DNA of 44,935 nt, from contig JBAROU010000033.1 in assembly GCA_049642385.1 (NCBI GenBank), positions 1 to 44,935 on the forward strand, given 5' to 3'. The position numbers and the translations under genes are program-made. The notes under the pieces were generated by a model. That model had not been told where the DNA came from, searched no databases, and worked only from the letters and a program-made list of their open reading frames with translations. This stretch comes from JBAROU01 sp049642385 (lineage in GTDB: Bacteria; Chloroflexota; Dehalococcoidia; DSTF01; RBG-16-68-14). Positions 15,399 to 23,999 of the stretch are shown piece by piece (the first letter of the stretch is position 1; each line of letters opens with the position of its first letter).

Positions 15399-16508
15399 AT
15401 GATCGTCGGCACCGTACGTGAGATCAAAGTCGCCGAGTACCGTGTCGCGCTGACGCCTGGAGGCGCCGACGCGCTGGTTCGGCGCGGCCACCGCGTGCTG
15501 GTGGAGAGCGGCGCGGGCCTGGGCAGTGGCTTCGACGACGAGGCGTATCGCCGCGTCGGCGCAGAACTCGTCGCGAACGCGGACGACGTCTGGCGACAAG
15601 CCGATCTGCTGGTCAAGGTAAAGGAGCCGATCGCGGAGGAGTACGTGCGGCTGCGCCCCGACCAGGTCCTGTTCACCTACCTCCACCTCGCTGCGCTGCC
15701 TGAGCTCACACGCGCCCTGATCGACGCGGGCGGCGTCGCTGTCGCGTATGAGACGGTGCAGCTCGACGACGGCAGCCTGCCGCTCCTGATCCCGATGAGT
15801 GAGATCGCCGGTCGTATGGCGACGGAGGTCGCCGCCCAGTGGCTGCGCAAGCCGGGGCCGGGGCGCGGCAAGCTCCTCTCGGGCCTACCCGGCGCGCCGC
15901 CAGCGCGCGTCGTCATCCTCGGCGCGGGCACCGTCTCGACCAACGCCTGCGCCGTCGCCGTGGGCCTCGGCGCGCAGGTGACCGTCATCGGTCAGGGGCT
16001 GGAGCGCCTGCGTATCGTGGACGCACGCTGGCCCGGGCGAGTGACGACGCTCACCTCGACGTCGTACAACATCAGCCGCTCGCTCGAAGAGGCCGACGCG
16101 CTGATCAGCGGCGTGCTCATCGCGGGCGCGCAGGCGCCGAAGCTCGTTTCGCGCGACCAGGTGCGCAGCATGGGCCCCGGCGCGGTGATCGTCAACGTCG
16201 ACATCGACCAGGGCGGCGCCGTGGAGACCGCCCGGCCGACGACGCACGAAGACCCCGTGTACGTCGACGGGGGCGTCGTCCACTACAGCGTGGCGAACAT
16301 GCCCGGCAGCGTCCCCCACACGTCAACCGCCGCGCTTACGACGGCAACGCTGCCCTACGTGCTGCGACTCGCGGACGGCGGTATCGACGCGATCCGGGAC
16401 GATCCTGCGCTCGCTGCGGGCGTGAACGTGGCGCGCGGGAAGATCACGAACGCCGGCGTGGCGGCGGCGATCGGCATGCCCCATTCGCCCGTGCTCGACA
16501 CGTTATAA
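15399..16508 (+). CDS. ald: Alanine dehydrogenase
   Basis: The 369-residue protein interconverts L-alanine and pyruvate plus ammonia with NAD. The active-site residues known for the family are all in place: R15 (AEYRVALTP), K75 (VKVKEP), H96 (TYLHLA) and D270 (NVDIDQGG). The NMPGSVPHTSTAALT signature is also present. The Rossmann motif reads GAGTVSTNA, with Ser180 where a third glycine is usual; this is conservative and need not abolish NAD binding. A TACCCT box (15384-15389) 9 nt before the ATG and the absence of a Shine-Dalgarno suggest a leaderless mRNA. Confidence 0.92.
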   Translation: MIVGTVREIKVAEYRVALTPGGADALVRRGHRVLVESGAGLGSGFDDEAYRRVGAELVANADDVWRQADLLVKVKEPIAEEYVRLRPDQVLFTYLHLAALPELTRALIDAGGVAVAYETVQLDDGSLPLLIPMSEIAGRMATEVAAQWLRKPGPGRGKLLSGLPGAPPARVVILGAGTVSTNACAVAVGLGAQVTVIGQGLERLRIVDARWPGRVTTLTSTSYNISRSLEEADALISGVLIAGAQAPKLVSRDQVRSMGPGAVIVNVDIDQGGAVETARPTTHEDPVYVDGGVVHYSVANMPGSVPHTSTAALTTATLPYVLRLADGGIDAIRDDPALAAGVNVARGKITNAGVAAAIGMPHSPVLDTL

Positions 16509-16641
16509 GCGCCAACGCAGGTTCGCCATTTGATCCTAATCCCGACACGCGGCACACTTACAGACGCTGAGGAAGGAACCCGAGGAAGGCGCGCAGTGCT
16601 TGCAACAGCACCAGCGGGCCAGATCACATAGGAGGTGCAGG

Positions 16642-17691
16642 ATGCATCGATTTCTTGTTCTAGGGGCCGTAGTCGGGGCTATGCTCGCGGCCAGCGCCGC
16701 CTTCGCGGGGGGCGCCTTCGCGGACACCAGCGGCGATAACCCCTCGGGGTACGTCTGGACCGACACGAACGCGCCGGACCCCACCACGACGTACAACTGG
16801 ATGGACGCGACCGGCGGCACGCTCATCGCCTCCACGGACGACGATGACTCGGCGGATGTCATCCCGCTGCCGTTCACGTTCTACTACTTCGGCGCGCCTA
16901 ATACCGAAATCGCCATCGGCACCAATGGCCTGCTCAGCTTCAACATAGCCGATCCCAACGAATGCAATGACAACTACAACTGGGGGCCCGATGACTTCGG
17001 CCTTCCCATCCCGCACGATGACGCCGATTGCGAAGGTGACGAGGATGGCTGGGGCGCCAACCCGCTCATCGCCCCGTGGTTCGACGACCTGGACCCGGGC
17101 GAATGCGGCGACGTCTACTACCAGACGTTCGGGTCAGCTCCTAACCGCACGTTCGTCGTCGAGTACAGCGACGTCTGCCACAACGACTGCTTCGACTGCG
17201 AACCCGGTGAAGGCATCACGTTTGAGGTGATCCTGTTCGAGGGTTCAAACGACATCAAGTTCCAGTATATGGACGCCTTCTTCGGGGTCGACGGCATCAT
17301 CAAGAAGAGCGCTCTGCCGAAAGACGGCCGCTCGGCCGCCGGAGGCGGCACGCTCCAGGACAACAACAACGGCAACTCAGCGACCGTGGGCCTGGACAAG
17401 GACGCCACGGTGGGCCTCCAGTACTCGCATGCCCAGCGGGTGATCGACGACGAGCTCGCGGTTCTCTTCACGACGGAGCCTGTACCAACCCCAACGTCCA
17501 CGGTACCGCCGCCGACCGCCGGCATCACGCCGCCGGGGCCCTCGGCTACCGTGATCGCCGTGTCGTCGTTGCCGCTCACTGGATCGAGTGGCGGTGGCTC
17601 CGCGGCGCACGTCTGGGTTATCTTCGCGCTGAGCGCAGCAGCGTTAGCATCAATTGCCGGTTATGCCGGCCTACGCCTGCGACAGCGTTAG
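16642..17691 (+). CDS. Secreted protein with C-terminal LPLTG-like sorting signal
   Basis: The 349-residue protein begins with a signal peptide (MHRFLVLGAVVGAMLAASAA, cleavage after about residue 27). The mature part resembles nidogen-like extracellular domains (IGTNGLLSF, ANPLIAPWFDDLDPG, NRTFVVEYSDV) and carries several acidic and cysteine-rich segments. A Thr/Pro-rich stretch follows, then LPLTGSSGGG, a hydrophobic helix and a basic RLRQR tail. This is the three-part layout of a sortase substrate. ATG 16642 is chosen for the strong GGAGGTG upstream; an upstream in-frame start would spoil the signal peptide. Likely a surface protein of unknown role. Confidence 0.75.
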   Translation: MHRFLVLGAVVGAMLAASAAFAGGAFADTSGDNPSGYVWTDTNAPDPTTTYNWMDATGGTLIASTDDDDSADVIPLPFTFYYFGAPNTEIAIGTNGLLSFNIADPNECNDNYNWGPDDFGLPIPHDDADCEGDEDGWGANPLIAPWFDDLDPGECGDVYYQTFGSAPNRTFVVEYSDVCHNDCFDCEPGEGITFEVILFEGSNDIKFQYMDAFFGVDGIIKKSALPKDGRSAAGGGTLQDNNNGNSATVGLDKDATVGLQYSHAQRVIDDELAVLFTTEPVPTPTSTVPPPTAGITPPGPSATVIAVSSLPLTGSSGGGSAAHVWVIFALSAAALASIAGYAGLRLRQR

Positions 17692-17716
17692 ACCGTAACA
17701 CTCGATGAGAGGGCCA

Positions 17717-17745
17717 GCAGGCCTCCCGACGCATGGGAGGCCTGC
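17717..17745 (+). terminator. Hairpin after the secreted-protein gene
   Basis: A perfect 11-bp stem GCAGGCCTCCC / GGGAGGCCTGC with a 7-nt loop lies 26 bp after the stop. No long T-tract follows, but it sits between two convergent genes. Confidence 0.6.
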
Positions 17746-17770
17746 GGCGTTAACGGCACAAGTCGTGTGG

Positions 17771-18637
17771 TTAGGCTCGAACGAGCGCGCCAGCGCAGCG
17801 CTCAATGAACTGACGCATCGCTGGCAGCATGATCTCTAGCGGCACGTCCTGGTGGCCCGCGTTGGGAAACGTCACCATCGTCTTCGGGTCGGTCGCCAGC
17901 TCGTGCAGACGCTTGCCCATCCGGTAGGGCACGCTCTCGTCGGCGTCGCCGTGCATGACGAGGAGCGGCACACCCACGCGCCGGATCTTCGCAGCGGAGT
18001 CGTACCGCGTCAGCGGCAACCACGGCACGAACGACATCGGGCCGCGCAGCCGCGGATAGCGCTCCATGATCAGGTCTCTGATCGAGGTGAAGGGCGCGCG
18101 CAGGATCAGCCCCGCGCACGGCTCGCGCAGCGCCAGCTCCACTGCTACGCCAGAGCCCATCGAGAAGCCATAGAAGACGATCCGCGTCGCGTCGATGTCG
18201 GACCGGTTGTGGAGGTACCCGACGGCGCCCTCGGCGTCCAGGTACGTGCCCTGCTCCGACGCCTCGCCGCCGTGCCGACCGTAACCTCGATAGTCGAACA
18301 GGAAGAACCGGCAGCCCAGACCGCGCAGGAACTCGCCGAAGCGACGCGCGCGATCTTCGTCCGCCCAGTAATAGGTCGCGTTGTAGCTCGTGCCGTGCGC
18401 GAACAGCACGGTCGCGGGCCCATCGCCGCCGTGGAACAGCCAGCCTTCGAGCTCGTGACCGTCGGCCGTCCAGAAGCGTACCTGCTCGAAGGGAACACCA
18501 GTCGCCTCCGGCATGCCGCGGTCGTACGGTTCGGTCCGGAAGAGATTGCGGCGCACGACCCGTTCGAACGCGTACGAGACACCCGCTGGGGGTACCGCGA
18601 GCAGTCCGAGCGTTGCGAGGGCGCGTCGTATCGCCAT
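17771..18637 (-). CDS. Membrane-anchored alpha/beta hydrolase
   Basis: The 288-residue protein starts with a hydrophobic anchor (MAIRRALATLGLLAVPPAGV) and continues as an alpha/beta hydrolase of the BEM46/YfhR type. Motifs are VLFAHGTSYNATYYWADED, FDYRGYGRHGGE, nucleophile Ser in FYGFSMGSGVAVEL, Asp in VMHGDADESVP and His in NAGHQDVP. Its substrate is unknown. ATG 18637 lies 7 nt after a TACGAT box, consistent with a leaderless mRNA; ATG 18646 is within that box and less likely. Confidence 0.8.
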   Translation of the reverse strand: MAIRRALATLGLLAVPPAGVSYAFERVVRRNLFRTEPYDRGMPEATGVPFEQVRFWTADGHELEGWLFHGGDGPATVLFAHGTSYNATYYWADEDRARRFGEFLRGLGCRFFLFDYRGYGRHGGEASEQGTYLDAEGAVGYLHNRSDIDATRIVFYGFSMGSGVAVELALREPCAGLILRAPFTSIRDLIMERYPRLRGPMSFVPWLPLTRYDSAAKIRRVGVPLLVMHGDADESVPYRMGKRLHELATDPKTMVTFPNAGHQDVPLEIMLPAMRQFIERCAGALVRA

Positions 18638-18717
18638 CGCAGCCATCGTACCAGAAGCGCGCGCGTAGGCGCAGACGTCGCGTGCTATAGTGAAGCCGAT
18701 CACGGCGCGAGACGAGC

Positions 18718-19560
18718 ATGAACAACACGCGCGAACCCTGGAAACACCGGCAAGCGATCGTCAACGGCATCCGTCTGCACTGGGTCGAGCAGGGGCAAGG
18801 CCCGCTCGTGGTGCTGCTGCACGGCTTTCCAGAGTTCTGGTACTCGTGGCGACGCCAGATCCCCGTGCTCGCCGAGCGCTTTCGCGTCGTCGCGCCGGAC
18901 ATGCGCGGCTACAACGTCTCCGAAAAGCCCAGTTCCGGCTACGACCTTGACACGCTGACCGACGACCTCCTCGCGCTGATCCAGACGCTCGGCGCGGAGC
19001 GCGCGTCGATCGTAGGGCACGATTGGGGCGGTGTGGTCGCGTGGGCGTTCGCGGCGCGCTTCCCTGAGGCGACAGAGAAGCTCGTCGTGTTGAACGCGCC
19101 GCACCCCGGACGGTTCATCGAGGAGCTGCGGAAACCGCGTCAGTTCCTGCGCAGCACCTACGTCCTCTTCTTCCAGCTCCCCGCCGTGCCGGAACTGCTC
19201 CTGGGCGCAAACCGCGCGTGGCTGGTCGAGCGCATGCTGCGCGGCTCGGCGGCGGTCAAGGAGGCCTTCAGCGACGAAGACCTCGCTCAGTATCGAGAAG
19301 CGGCCTCCCAGCCTGGGGCGCTAACCGGCGCCCTGAAGTACTATCGGGCGCTCCGTCCGTGGCGCCTCCCACAGGAGCAGGACATCCGTGCGCCCACGCT
19401 CCTCCTCTGGGGAGACCAGGATCAGGCGCTGGGGAAGGAGCTCACGCTGAATCTGGAGCGCTGGGTGCCGAATCTAACCGTTCGATACCTGGATTGCGGC
19501 CACTGGACCCAGCAGGAACGTCCGGACGAGGTTAATCGTTATCTAATGGAGTTCCTCTAA
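18718..19560 (+). CDS. Alpha/beta hydrolase, epoxide hydrolase-like
   Basis: The 280-residue protein has VVLLHGFPEFWYSWRRQI (oxyanion HGFPE), VVAPDMRGYNVSEKP, nucleophile Asp in SIVGHDWGGVVAWAFA, a cap domain, LLLWGDQDQALG and the final His in DCGHWTQQERP. This is the epoxide hydrolase / haloalkane- or haloacetate-dehalogenase clade; the HDWGG nucleophile is shared by both, so the reaction is not settled. An extended -10 (TGC-TATAGT, 18683-18691) lies 26 nt before the ATG. Confidence 0.85.
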   Translation: MNNTREPWKHRQAIVNGIRLHWVEQGQGPLVVLLHGFPEFWYSWRRQIPVLAERFRVVAPDMRGYNVSEKPSSGYDLDTLTDDLLALIQTLGAERASIVGHDWGGVVAWAFAARFPEATEKLVVLNAPHPGRFIEELRKPRQFLRSTYVLFFQLPAVPELLLGANRAWLVERMLRGSAAVKEAFSDEDLAQYREAASQPGALTGALKYYRALRPWRLPQEQDIRAPTLLLWGDQDQALGKELTLNLERWVPNLTVRYLDCGHWTQQERPDEVNRYLMEFL

Positions 19561-19570
19561 TCGGTACGCC

Positions 19571-19614
19571 TCGGATTCGAGGCCGAGCCTTTAGGCTGGC
19601 TCTCGAACATCCGA
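19571..19614. terminator. Imperfect long hairpin after the hydrolase
   Basis: TCGGATTCGAG... pairs with ...CTCGAACATCCGA around a GAGCC/GGCT core with loop TTTA. Mispairs occur in the middle. It resembles the hairpin at 2981-3008 in core sequence, so a dispersed repeat acting as terminator is likely. Confidence 0.4.
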
Positions 19615-19706
19615 TCATCCTATAGGGCGAGGCGCGACGATTGGGCCTCGCGTAGGATGCTATTCCAGGAGGAGGGAGCCTCGGAGACAGGGAAGGAAGG
19701 CTGAGC

Positions 19707-20162
19707 TTGACCGGAGAAGAGGCGTTCCAGATCGCGGCGGCTGTCGCGGCAATATCCGGGCTGGCCGCGCTCCTGACGCTCTGCCTCCTTGCCATCGTCG
19801 GTGTCTGGCGGCTATTCGAACGCGCGGATGACGTCTCGCAGGCGTCTACGCGAGCCCTGGTGAGCGTCGAGGAGCTCACCCGCAGGATCGCCGCCGTGGA
19901 GAACCTGCCATTGGGTGACGGCAGCGACCAGTTCAGCCAGCTTCGCCAGCAAGCCGAGACGCTGCTCGACCAGCAGCGACGGCTCCAGGAACTGGCTGGC
20001 AGCCTGCTCGAAACCGGCGAACTGGAAGGTGGCACACCGGCCGTCCTCCTGGAAGATCTGGAACACGCAGTCCAGCGACTCGACAGTACGGTTGGTCAGA
20101 TGGCCGCCTCGCTGGCAAATGTGATTCAACTGCTCGAACAAACGAGCCGGGAGCGCGTTTAG
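19707..20162 (+). CDS. Membrane protein with coiled-coil tail
   Basis: The 151-residue protein has a single N-terminal membrane helix (IAAAVAAISGLAALLTLCLL) followed by a long charged helical region rich in Leu, Glu and Gln heptads (VEELTRRIAAVENL, LRQQAETLLDQQRRLQELAG, LEDLEHAVQRLDSTVGQM), predicted coiled coil. The start is TTG at 19707 with AAGGAAGG about 7 nt upstream; no in-frame ATG is available nearby. The next gene starts 3 nt after its stop. A scaffold or methyl-accepting-like signalling partner is possible, but nothing identifies it. Confidence 0.65.
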   Translation: MTGEEAFQIAAAVAAISGLAALLTLCLLAIVGVWRLFERADDVSQASTRALVSVEELTRRIAAVENLPLGDGSDQFSQLRQQAETLLDQQRRLQELAGSLLETGELEGGTPAVLLEDLEHAVQRLDSTVGQMAASLANVIQLLEQTSRERV

Positions 20163-20165
20163 GTC

Positions 20166-21209
20166 ATGACGGAACAACAGCCAACGCCGGTCCTACCCAT
20201 GCTCGAACCGCTGCTCGCGGTGCACGCCGCGACGAGCGCCGGCTGGATTTCGGACGCCGCCAGCACGGCTGCCGAGCGCGGCCTGGGCGCACTCTATAGC
20301 TTCCTGTTCCTGCAGGACGCCTCGGGCCACCTCGTCGGACAGCGGCCGGCCTCCGGCGAGCGCATACGCGCGCTGGGCAAGGTGCGTCAGGCGCTCAACG
20401 CCGACCTCACTGCCCTGAAGTTCGATCCAAACGACCGGCCGGAGCTGATCGCCATGCTCGATGCCGGCAAACCGGTTGCCTTCGGCCTGCTCACAGACGC
20501 GCTGCCGCTTCAGAGCGACGAGAAGCGCCTGGAGAAGGAGCAGAAGAAGCTCGGCGTCAGCGAGGTCTGGCTCGCTCCGCTCACCCGCGGCGGCGAGCAG
20601 TTCGGCCTCCTGGTGCTGCTTATGCCGGCCAATCCGCCCGGCGACCTCGCACACGCCGAACTGCTCGGCCAGCATGTCGCCGTCTCGCTCAAGAACGTCC
20701 AGGAGCGCGAGGCGAATCGCAAGTTGGGCGAGCTTGACGCTGTCCGCTGGGTGTACGACGAGCGCCGCTTCATGGAACAGCTCACCTCGGAGGTCCGCCG
20801 AGCGAAGCGCCACAGCCGGCCGCTCTCCATCATGCTCCTGCGCCTGTCCAACCTGGACGCGTTGCGCGGCCGCTATGGGAGCTTCCTGGCAGACCGCATC
20901 CTCAGGCAGATCGGCAGCCGTCTGGACGACACCATGCGCGACACGGACTTCCTGGGCGCTTTCCACGCAGACGGCTTCGCGTCCGTCCTGGTCGAATGTG
21001 ACGAGGAGGGCGCCCGGCGAGCCAAGGAGCGCCTGCTCGACAGCGTCAAGACGATTCAGCTTCCGGAAGCCGATCTTCCCGACCTCCCCATCGACCTCGC
21101 CTGCGCCACGACGTTCTATCCGGATGGTGGCGAAACGGCCGAAGAGATGATGGCATCGGCCGAAGCGCGCCTGGTCGACGAATCTTCATCGTCCAGCGCC
21201 GCCGCTTAA
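20166..21209 (+). CDS. GAF-like plus degenerate GGDEF-domain protein
   Basis: The 347-residue protein has an N-terminal GAF-like region (about 10-180: LGALYSFLFLQDASGHLVGQ, VSEVWLAPLTRGGEQFGLLV) and a C-terminal GGDEF-type fold (about 195-340: DERRFMEQLTSEVRRAKRHS, LSIMLLRLSNLDALRGRYG, ILRQIGSRLDDTMRDTDFLG). The signature position reads HADGF rather than GGDEF, so diguanylate cyclase activity is not expected. It may bind nucleotide or protein instead. It is probably co-transcribed with the coiled-coil membrane protein just upstream, suggesting a membrane-linked signalling pair. Confidence 0.78.
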   Translation: MTEQQPTPVLPMLEPLLAVHAATSAGWISDAASTAAERGLGALYSFLFLQDASGHLVGQRPASGERIRALGKVRQALNADLTALKFDPNDRPELIAMLDAGKPVAFGLLTDALPLQSDEKRLEKEQKKLGVSEVWLAPLTRGGEQFGLLVLLMPANPPGDLAHAELLGQHVAVSLKNVQEREANRKLGELDAVRWVYDERRFMEQLTSEVRRAKRHSRPLSIMLLRLSNLDALRGRYGSFLADRILRQIGSRLDDTMRDTDFLGAFHADGFASVLVECDEEGARRAKERLLDSVKTIQLPEADLPDLPIDLACATTFYPDGGETAEEMMASAEARLVDESSSSSAAA

Positions 21210-21214
21210 CGAAA

Positions 21215-21239
21215 CACGGCGAGCGTTTCGCTCGCCGTG
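21215..21239. terminator. Bidirectional terminator hairpin
   Basis: CACGGCGAGCG-TTT-CGCTCGCCGTG, an 11-bp perfect stem, lies between two convergent genes (stops at 21209 and 21265). Confidence 0.65.
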
Positions 21240-21264
21240 CGTAGTTCTTCGCTAGGCCATTTGC

Positions 21265-21930
21265 CTACGCTGCCGACTTCTCCTCGAAGTTGACCTCGAT
21301 GTCCGCCTCAGCCTCGAAGCGACGCTGGAGGCCTTCCAACAGCGCGTCCCGTACAGCCGTCGGATCGGACGTCTCGCTCACCCACACCTTGAGGCTGGCG
21401 CGACGGCCGTCGTAGTCCAGCAACGCCACGTCCACCACCTCGCCGATTTCGTTCACGGCGCTGTCCACGGCCTTCAGGTCGAGCGATGTGCCTCTGGTCG
21501 TCACGTCCACGCGCAAGCAGTTCGACACGCCCGCCGGCTCCTCGTTCGTCTCCTCGCTCTCTGCTTCCGTCTCCTCATCGAGCGTGGGCGAGTAAAACGA
21601 GGTTACCTTTTCCTCGGGCTCGCGCTCGGTCGACATCGTCGGCCAGGCGTTCACCGGATTGTCGTTCGCGAGCGGGCGCAGCCAAGGCGAGCTGCCCTGC
21701 TCGTCGTCGGCGGGCTGCGTGAACGTTGGAGTTGTCTGGGTCTGCGTGGTCTGGGGGCGGATGCGCGTCATCGTCGCCTCGATATCGCCGAGCACCTGCG
21801 CCAGCGCCGCGATTTTGGGGAGCGTCTGGCGGAGCGCCGCAGTAGCCTGCGCCGCGGACGCCAGCGACATCTCCAGCGTCTGGAGCCTGGTGTCGAGTTC
21901 GTCTTGCAGATTTCCGGCTTCCTGGGCCAT
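21265..21930 (-). CDS. Hypothetical protein: helical N-terminus, acidic linker, alpha/beta C-terminal domain
   Basis: The 221-residue protein has an N-terminal predicted coiled coil (NLQDELDTRLQTLEMSLASA), a Thr/Gln- and Glu-rich linker (PTLDEETEAESEETNEEPAG) and a compact C-terminal domain of about 80 residues (LRVDVTTRGTSLDLKAVDSA, VVDVALLDYDGRRASLKVWV) ending FEAEADIEVNFEEKSAA. I do not recognise the domain. AAGGAGGT stands 5 nt before the ATG, so expression is likely strong. It is convergent with the GAF/GGDEF gene and divergent from the 70-residue gene. Confidence 0.65.
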   Translation of the reverse strand: MAQEAGNLQDELDTRLQTLEMSLASAAQATAALRQTLPKIAALAQVLGDIEATMTRIRPQTTQTQTTPTFTQPADDEQGSSPWLRPLANDNPVNAWPTMSTEREPEEKVTSFYSPTLDEETEAESEETNEEPAGVSNCLRVDVTTRGTSLDLKAVDSAVNEIGEVVDVALLDYDGRRASLKVWVSETSDPTAVRDALLEGLQRRFEAEADIEVNFEEKSAA

Positions 21931-22014
21931 GCGTTACCTCCTTGAGATACCTCGTCGACCGACGCCGGACGAAGCCCGTGTGCATATGGATTATCGCCGC
22001 CGCCCTAAGGGGAG

Positions 22015-22023
22015 TGGTATAAG
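22015..22023 (+). promoter_or_regulatory. Extended -10 promoter
   Basis: TGG-TATAAG on the plus strand would start a transcript about 90 nt before ATG 22118. Confidence 0.4.
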
Positions 22024-22117
22024 GGAAACCCCGCGTTTTCTTCCTACGGCTCGCCCGCCGGCGGCTCGACCGGCTGCGCCGCGCGCTGCTACCATGAGGC
22101 AGCACAGGAGCCGATCC

Positions 22118-22330
22118 ATGGAAACTGAAATTTACGAATCGGACCCGTTTACGGCCAAGAAGCAGGAGCTGTTGGCTCACTTCACAAGCGACTACCGATT
22201 CCAGAAGGGCGACGAGCTCTACATCCACCGGGGCGAAGGCCGGCCGATCAAGATTCGCCTGATCGATGTGCGCGTGCATGTGCATGGCGAAGGCCGCCTA
22301 TCGCGCGAGCTGCTCGCCCTGAAGCTCTAA
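22118..22330 (+). CDS. Small hypothetical protein (70 aa)
   Basis: The product begins METEIYESDPFTAKKQELLA and continues YRFQKGDELYIHRGEGRPIK and DVRVHVHGEGRLSRELLALK, with a mixed alpha/beta look and no known domain. ATG 22118 is preceded by AGGAG at 8 nt; an upstream in-frame ATG at 22094 lacks one. The stop lies one base before the GTG of the lipoprotein gene, so the two are probably co-transcribed. Confidence 0.65.
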   Translation: METEIYESDPFTAKKQELLAHFTSDYRFQKGDELYIHRGEGRPIKIRLIDVRVHVHGEGRLSRELLALKL

Positions 22331-22331
22331 C

Positions 22332-23447
22332 GTGGTGGCCGCACCCACCCTCGCGCGACTTGCCCGCGCGAGCGTCGCCGCGCTCGCGTTTGCAACGGCG
22401 CTGTCGCTGGCCGCAGCGTGTGGCGACGGCGGCGACGAGCCGCCCGCCGGCGTCACGCCGACAGCGACGACGGCGCTGGCTCCGACAGGCCAGGTGACTC
22501 GCGGGCCCAGCCCGACGCCCCGGCCGGCAGCGACCGGACCGGAGATCGACGAGTTCAATCTGCCGACGCCGGATGGCGTCCCGCATTCGATCGCGGTCGA
22601 CGCGCAGGGCCGCATCTGGTTCACGGAGCTCGAGGGCAACAAGCTCGGCATGTTCGACCCGGCCAATGAGCGCTTCCGTGAGTGGGAGGTGCCGACGGCA
22701 AACGCGCAGCCGCACGGCATCGGCGTCGACTTCGAGGGCAACATCTGGATCACCTATGTCGGACTGAGCAAGATTGCCGCGTTCGACGTAAGGAACGAAG
22801 AGTTCCACGAGTTCGCCATCCCCTCGCCCAACACCGGCCCACACAGCATCGCCTTCGACGCGCGCGGCGACCTGTGGTTCACCGAATCACGCGGCGATGC
22901 CATCGCGCGCTTCGAGCGCGCGAGCGGCAAGGTCGAAGAGGTACCGGTGCCAACGAGCGACTCCGTGCCCTACGGCATCGCGATCGACCCGCAGGGCGTC
23001 GTCTGGTGGGCGGAGCTCCAGGGCAACAAGATCGGCTGGTACGACCCGGCATCGCGGGAGATCAAGGAGCTCGCCCCGCCCACGCGCAACCAGGGCGCGC
23101 GCCGCATCGCCGTCGACGGCGACGGCGGCGTGTGGTTCACCGAATACGCGGCGAACAAGTTGGGTTATTTCGACCCGAAGGCCCAACGCTTCGAGGAGTA
23201 CGCGCTCCCCACGCCGAACGCCGCGCCGTACGCCATCACCATTGCGCAGGACGGCGCGATCTGGCTGAGCGAGTTCAGCGCGAACAAGCTCGCGCGCTTC
23301 GACCCTGGATCGAAAACGTTCGAGGAGTTCGACATCCCGACCGCCAGCGCCGGCTGCCGGACGATAGTGGAGGATGCGCAAGGGGCGATCTGGTGCCCTG
23401 AGTCCGGCGCGGGCAAGCTACTCCGTATCCAGTTCGTCGCGGGCTAG
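22332..23447 (+). CDS. Lipoprotein with Vgb/streptogramin-lyase-like beta-propeller
   Basis: The 371-residue protein has a lipoprotein signal (FATALSLAAAC), a Thr/Pro spacer and about seven repeats of the form 'PxxIAVDAQGRIWFTELEGN'-'KLGMFDP'-'FxEWEVPT'. This is the propeller repeat of virginiamycin B lyase and related NHL/SMP-30-like proteins. Resistance activity is not implied: most such lipoproteins have unknown ligands. The start is GTG 22332, directly after the preceding stop. A strong terminator follows. Confidence 0.82.
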   Translation: MVAAPTLARLARASVAALAFATALSLAAACGDGGDEPPAGVTPTATTALAPTGQVTRGPSPTPRPAATGPEIDEFNLPTPDGVPHSIAVDAQGRIWFTELEGNKLGMFDPANERFREWEVPTANAQPHGIGVDFEGNIWITYVGLSKIAAFDVRNEEFHEFAIPSPNTGPHSIAFDARGDLWFTESRGDAIARFERASGKVEEVPVPTSDSVPYGIAIDPQGVVWWAELQGNKIGWYDPASREIKELAPPTRNQGARRIAVDGDGGVWFTEYAANKLGYFDPKAQRFEEYALPTPNAAPYAITIAQDGAIWLSEFSANKLARFDPGSKTFEEFDIPTASAGCRTIVEDAQGAIWCPESGAGKLLRIQFVAG

Positions 23448-23465
23448 TTGTGCAGAGGTGGCACA

Positions 23466-23519
23466 GCGGCGAGCGGGAGGCTGGTGGCAGGTTTGGGGGG
23501 AAGCCCGCTCGCCGCTTTT
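23466..23519 (+). terminator. Rho-independent terminator
   Basis: A perfect 12-bp stem GCGGCGAGCGGG (23466-23477) / CCCGCTCGCCGC (23504-23515) with a 26-nt loop, followed by TTTT. Confidence 0.75.
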
Positions 23520-23602
23520 GGGAGGAGGAAACCTGTTCCTCAGTCTTAGTCTAAAACGCCCGCAGACGAAATAGTGTGAGCTACTTCACACAATGACGGG
23601 CG

Positions 23603-23968
23603 CTACATCTGCCCCGAGAACTGCAAAAGCTGGACCAGGTTACCTTCCGGATCTTTGAACGTGGCGATCCAGCCCGCACCCTGCTGGTTCGGCTCTTCTA
23701 CGAACTCTACACCGGCAGCCTTCAGTCGCGCCGCCTCTTCCTGAATGTCGTCCGTGTCCAGCCCGACGATGTGGCGCGCCGGATCGCCGTTCTTGCCCTT
23801 TACATCGCTGTGCGTTCCCAGCGCCAGCGCCGGGCCGTTCGGGTCGCCAAAGATCACGAAGCCCGGCGCCTCCATGCCGACCTTGAGGCCGATCTTGTCG
23901 CGGTAGAACGGCAGCAAGTTGTTGATGTCTTCACTCCAGATCGAAGACAAGCGCAGTCCCTGGATCAT
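23603..23968 (-). CDS. VOC (glyoxalase/bleomycin-resistance fold) protein
   Basis: The 121-residue protein is a single VOC domain: MIQGLRLSSIWSEDINNLLP, FYRDKIGLKV, FVIFGDPNGPALALG, HIVGLDTDDIQEEAARLKA and WIATFKDPEGNLVQLLQF. ATG 23968 has AAAGGAG 7 nt upstream; the upstream in-frame start is rejected for lack of a site. It is the second gene of a pair, 31 bp after the other VOC gene, behind an HxlR-controlled promoter. Such enzymes deal with electrophiles or catalyse isomerisation or dioxygenation; the substrate is unknown. Confidence 0.82.
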   Translation of the reverse strand: MIQGLRLSSIWSEDINNLLPFYRDKIGLKVGMEAPGFVIFGDPNGPALALGTHSDVKGKNGDPARHIVGLDTDDIQEEAARLKAAGVEFVEEPNQQGAGWIATFKDPEGNLVQLLQFSGQM

Positions 23969-23999
23969 GGCGTTGCTCCTTTTGCGCAAGGCGCGTCGT

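Noticed and set aside
22332..23447. Streptogramin resistance lyase
   Set aside because: It is a lipoprotein with generic propeller repeats, and the lyase catalytic residues could not be confirmed by eye.
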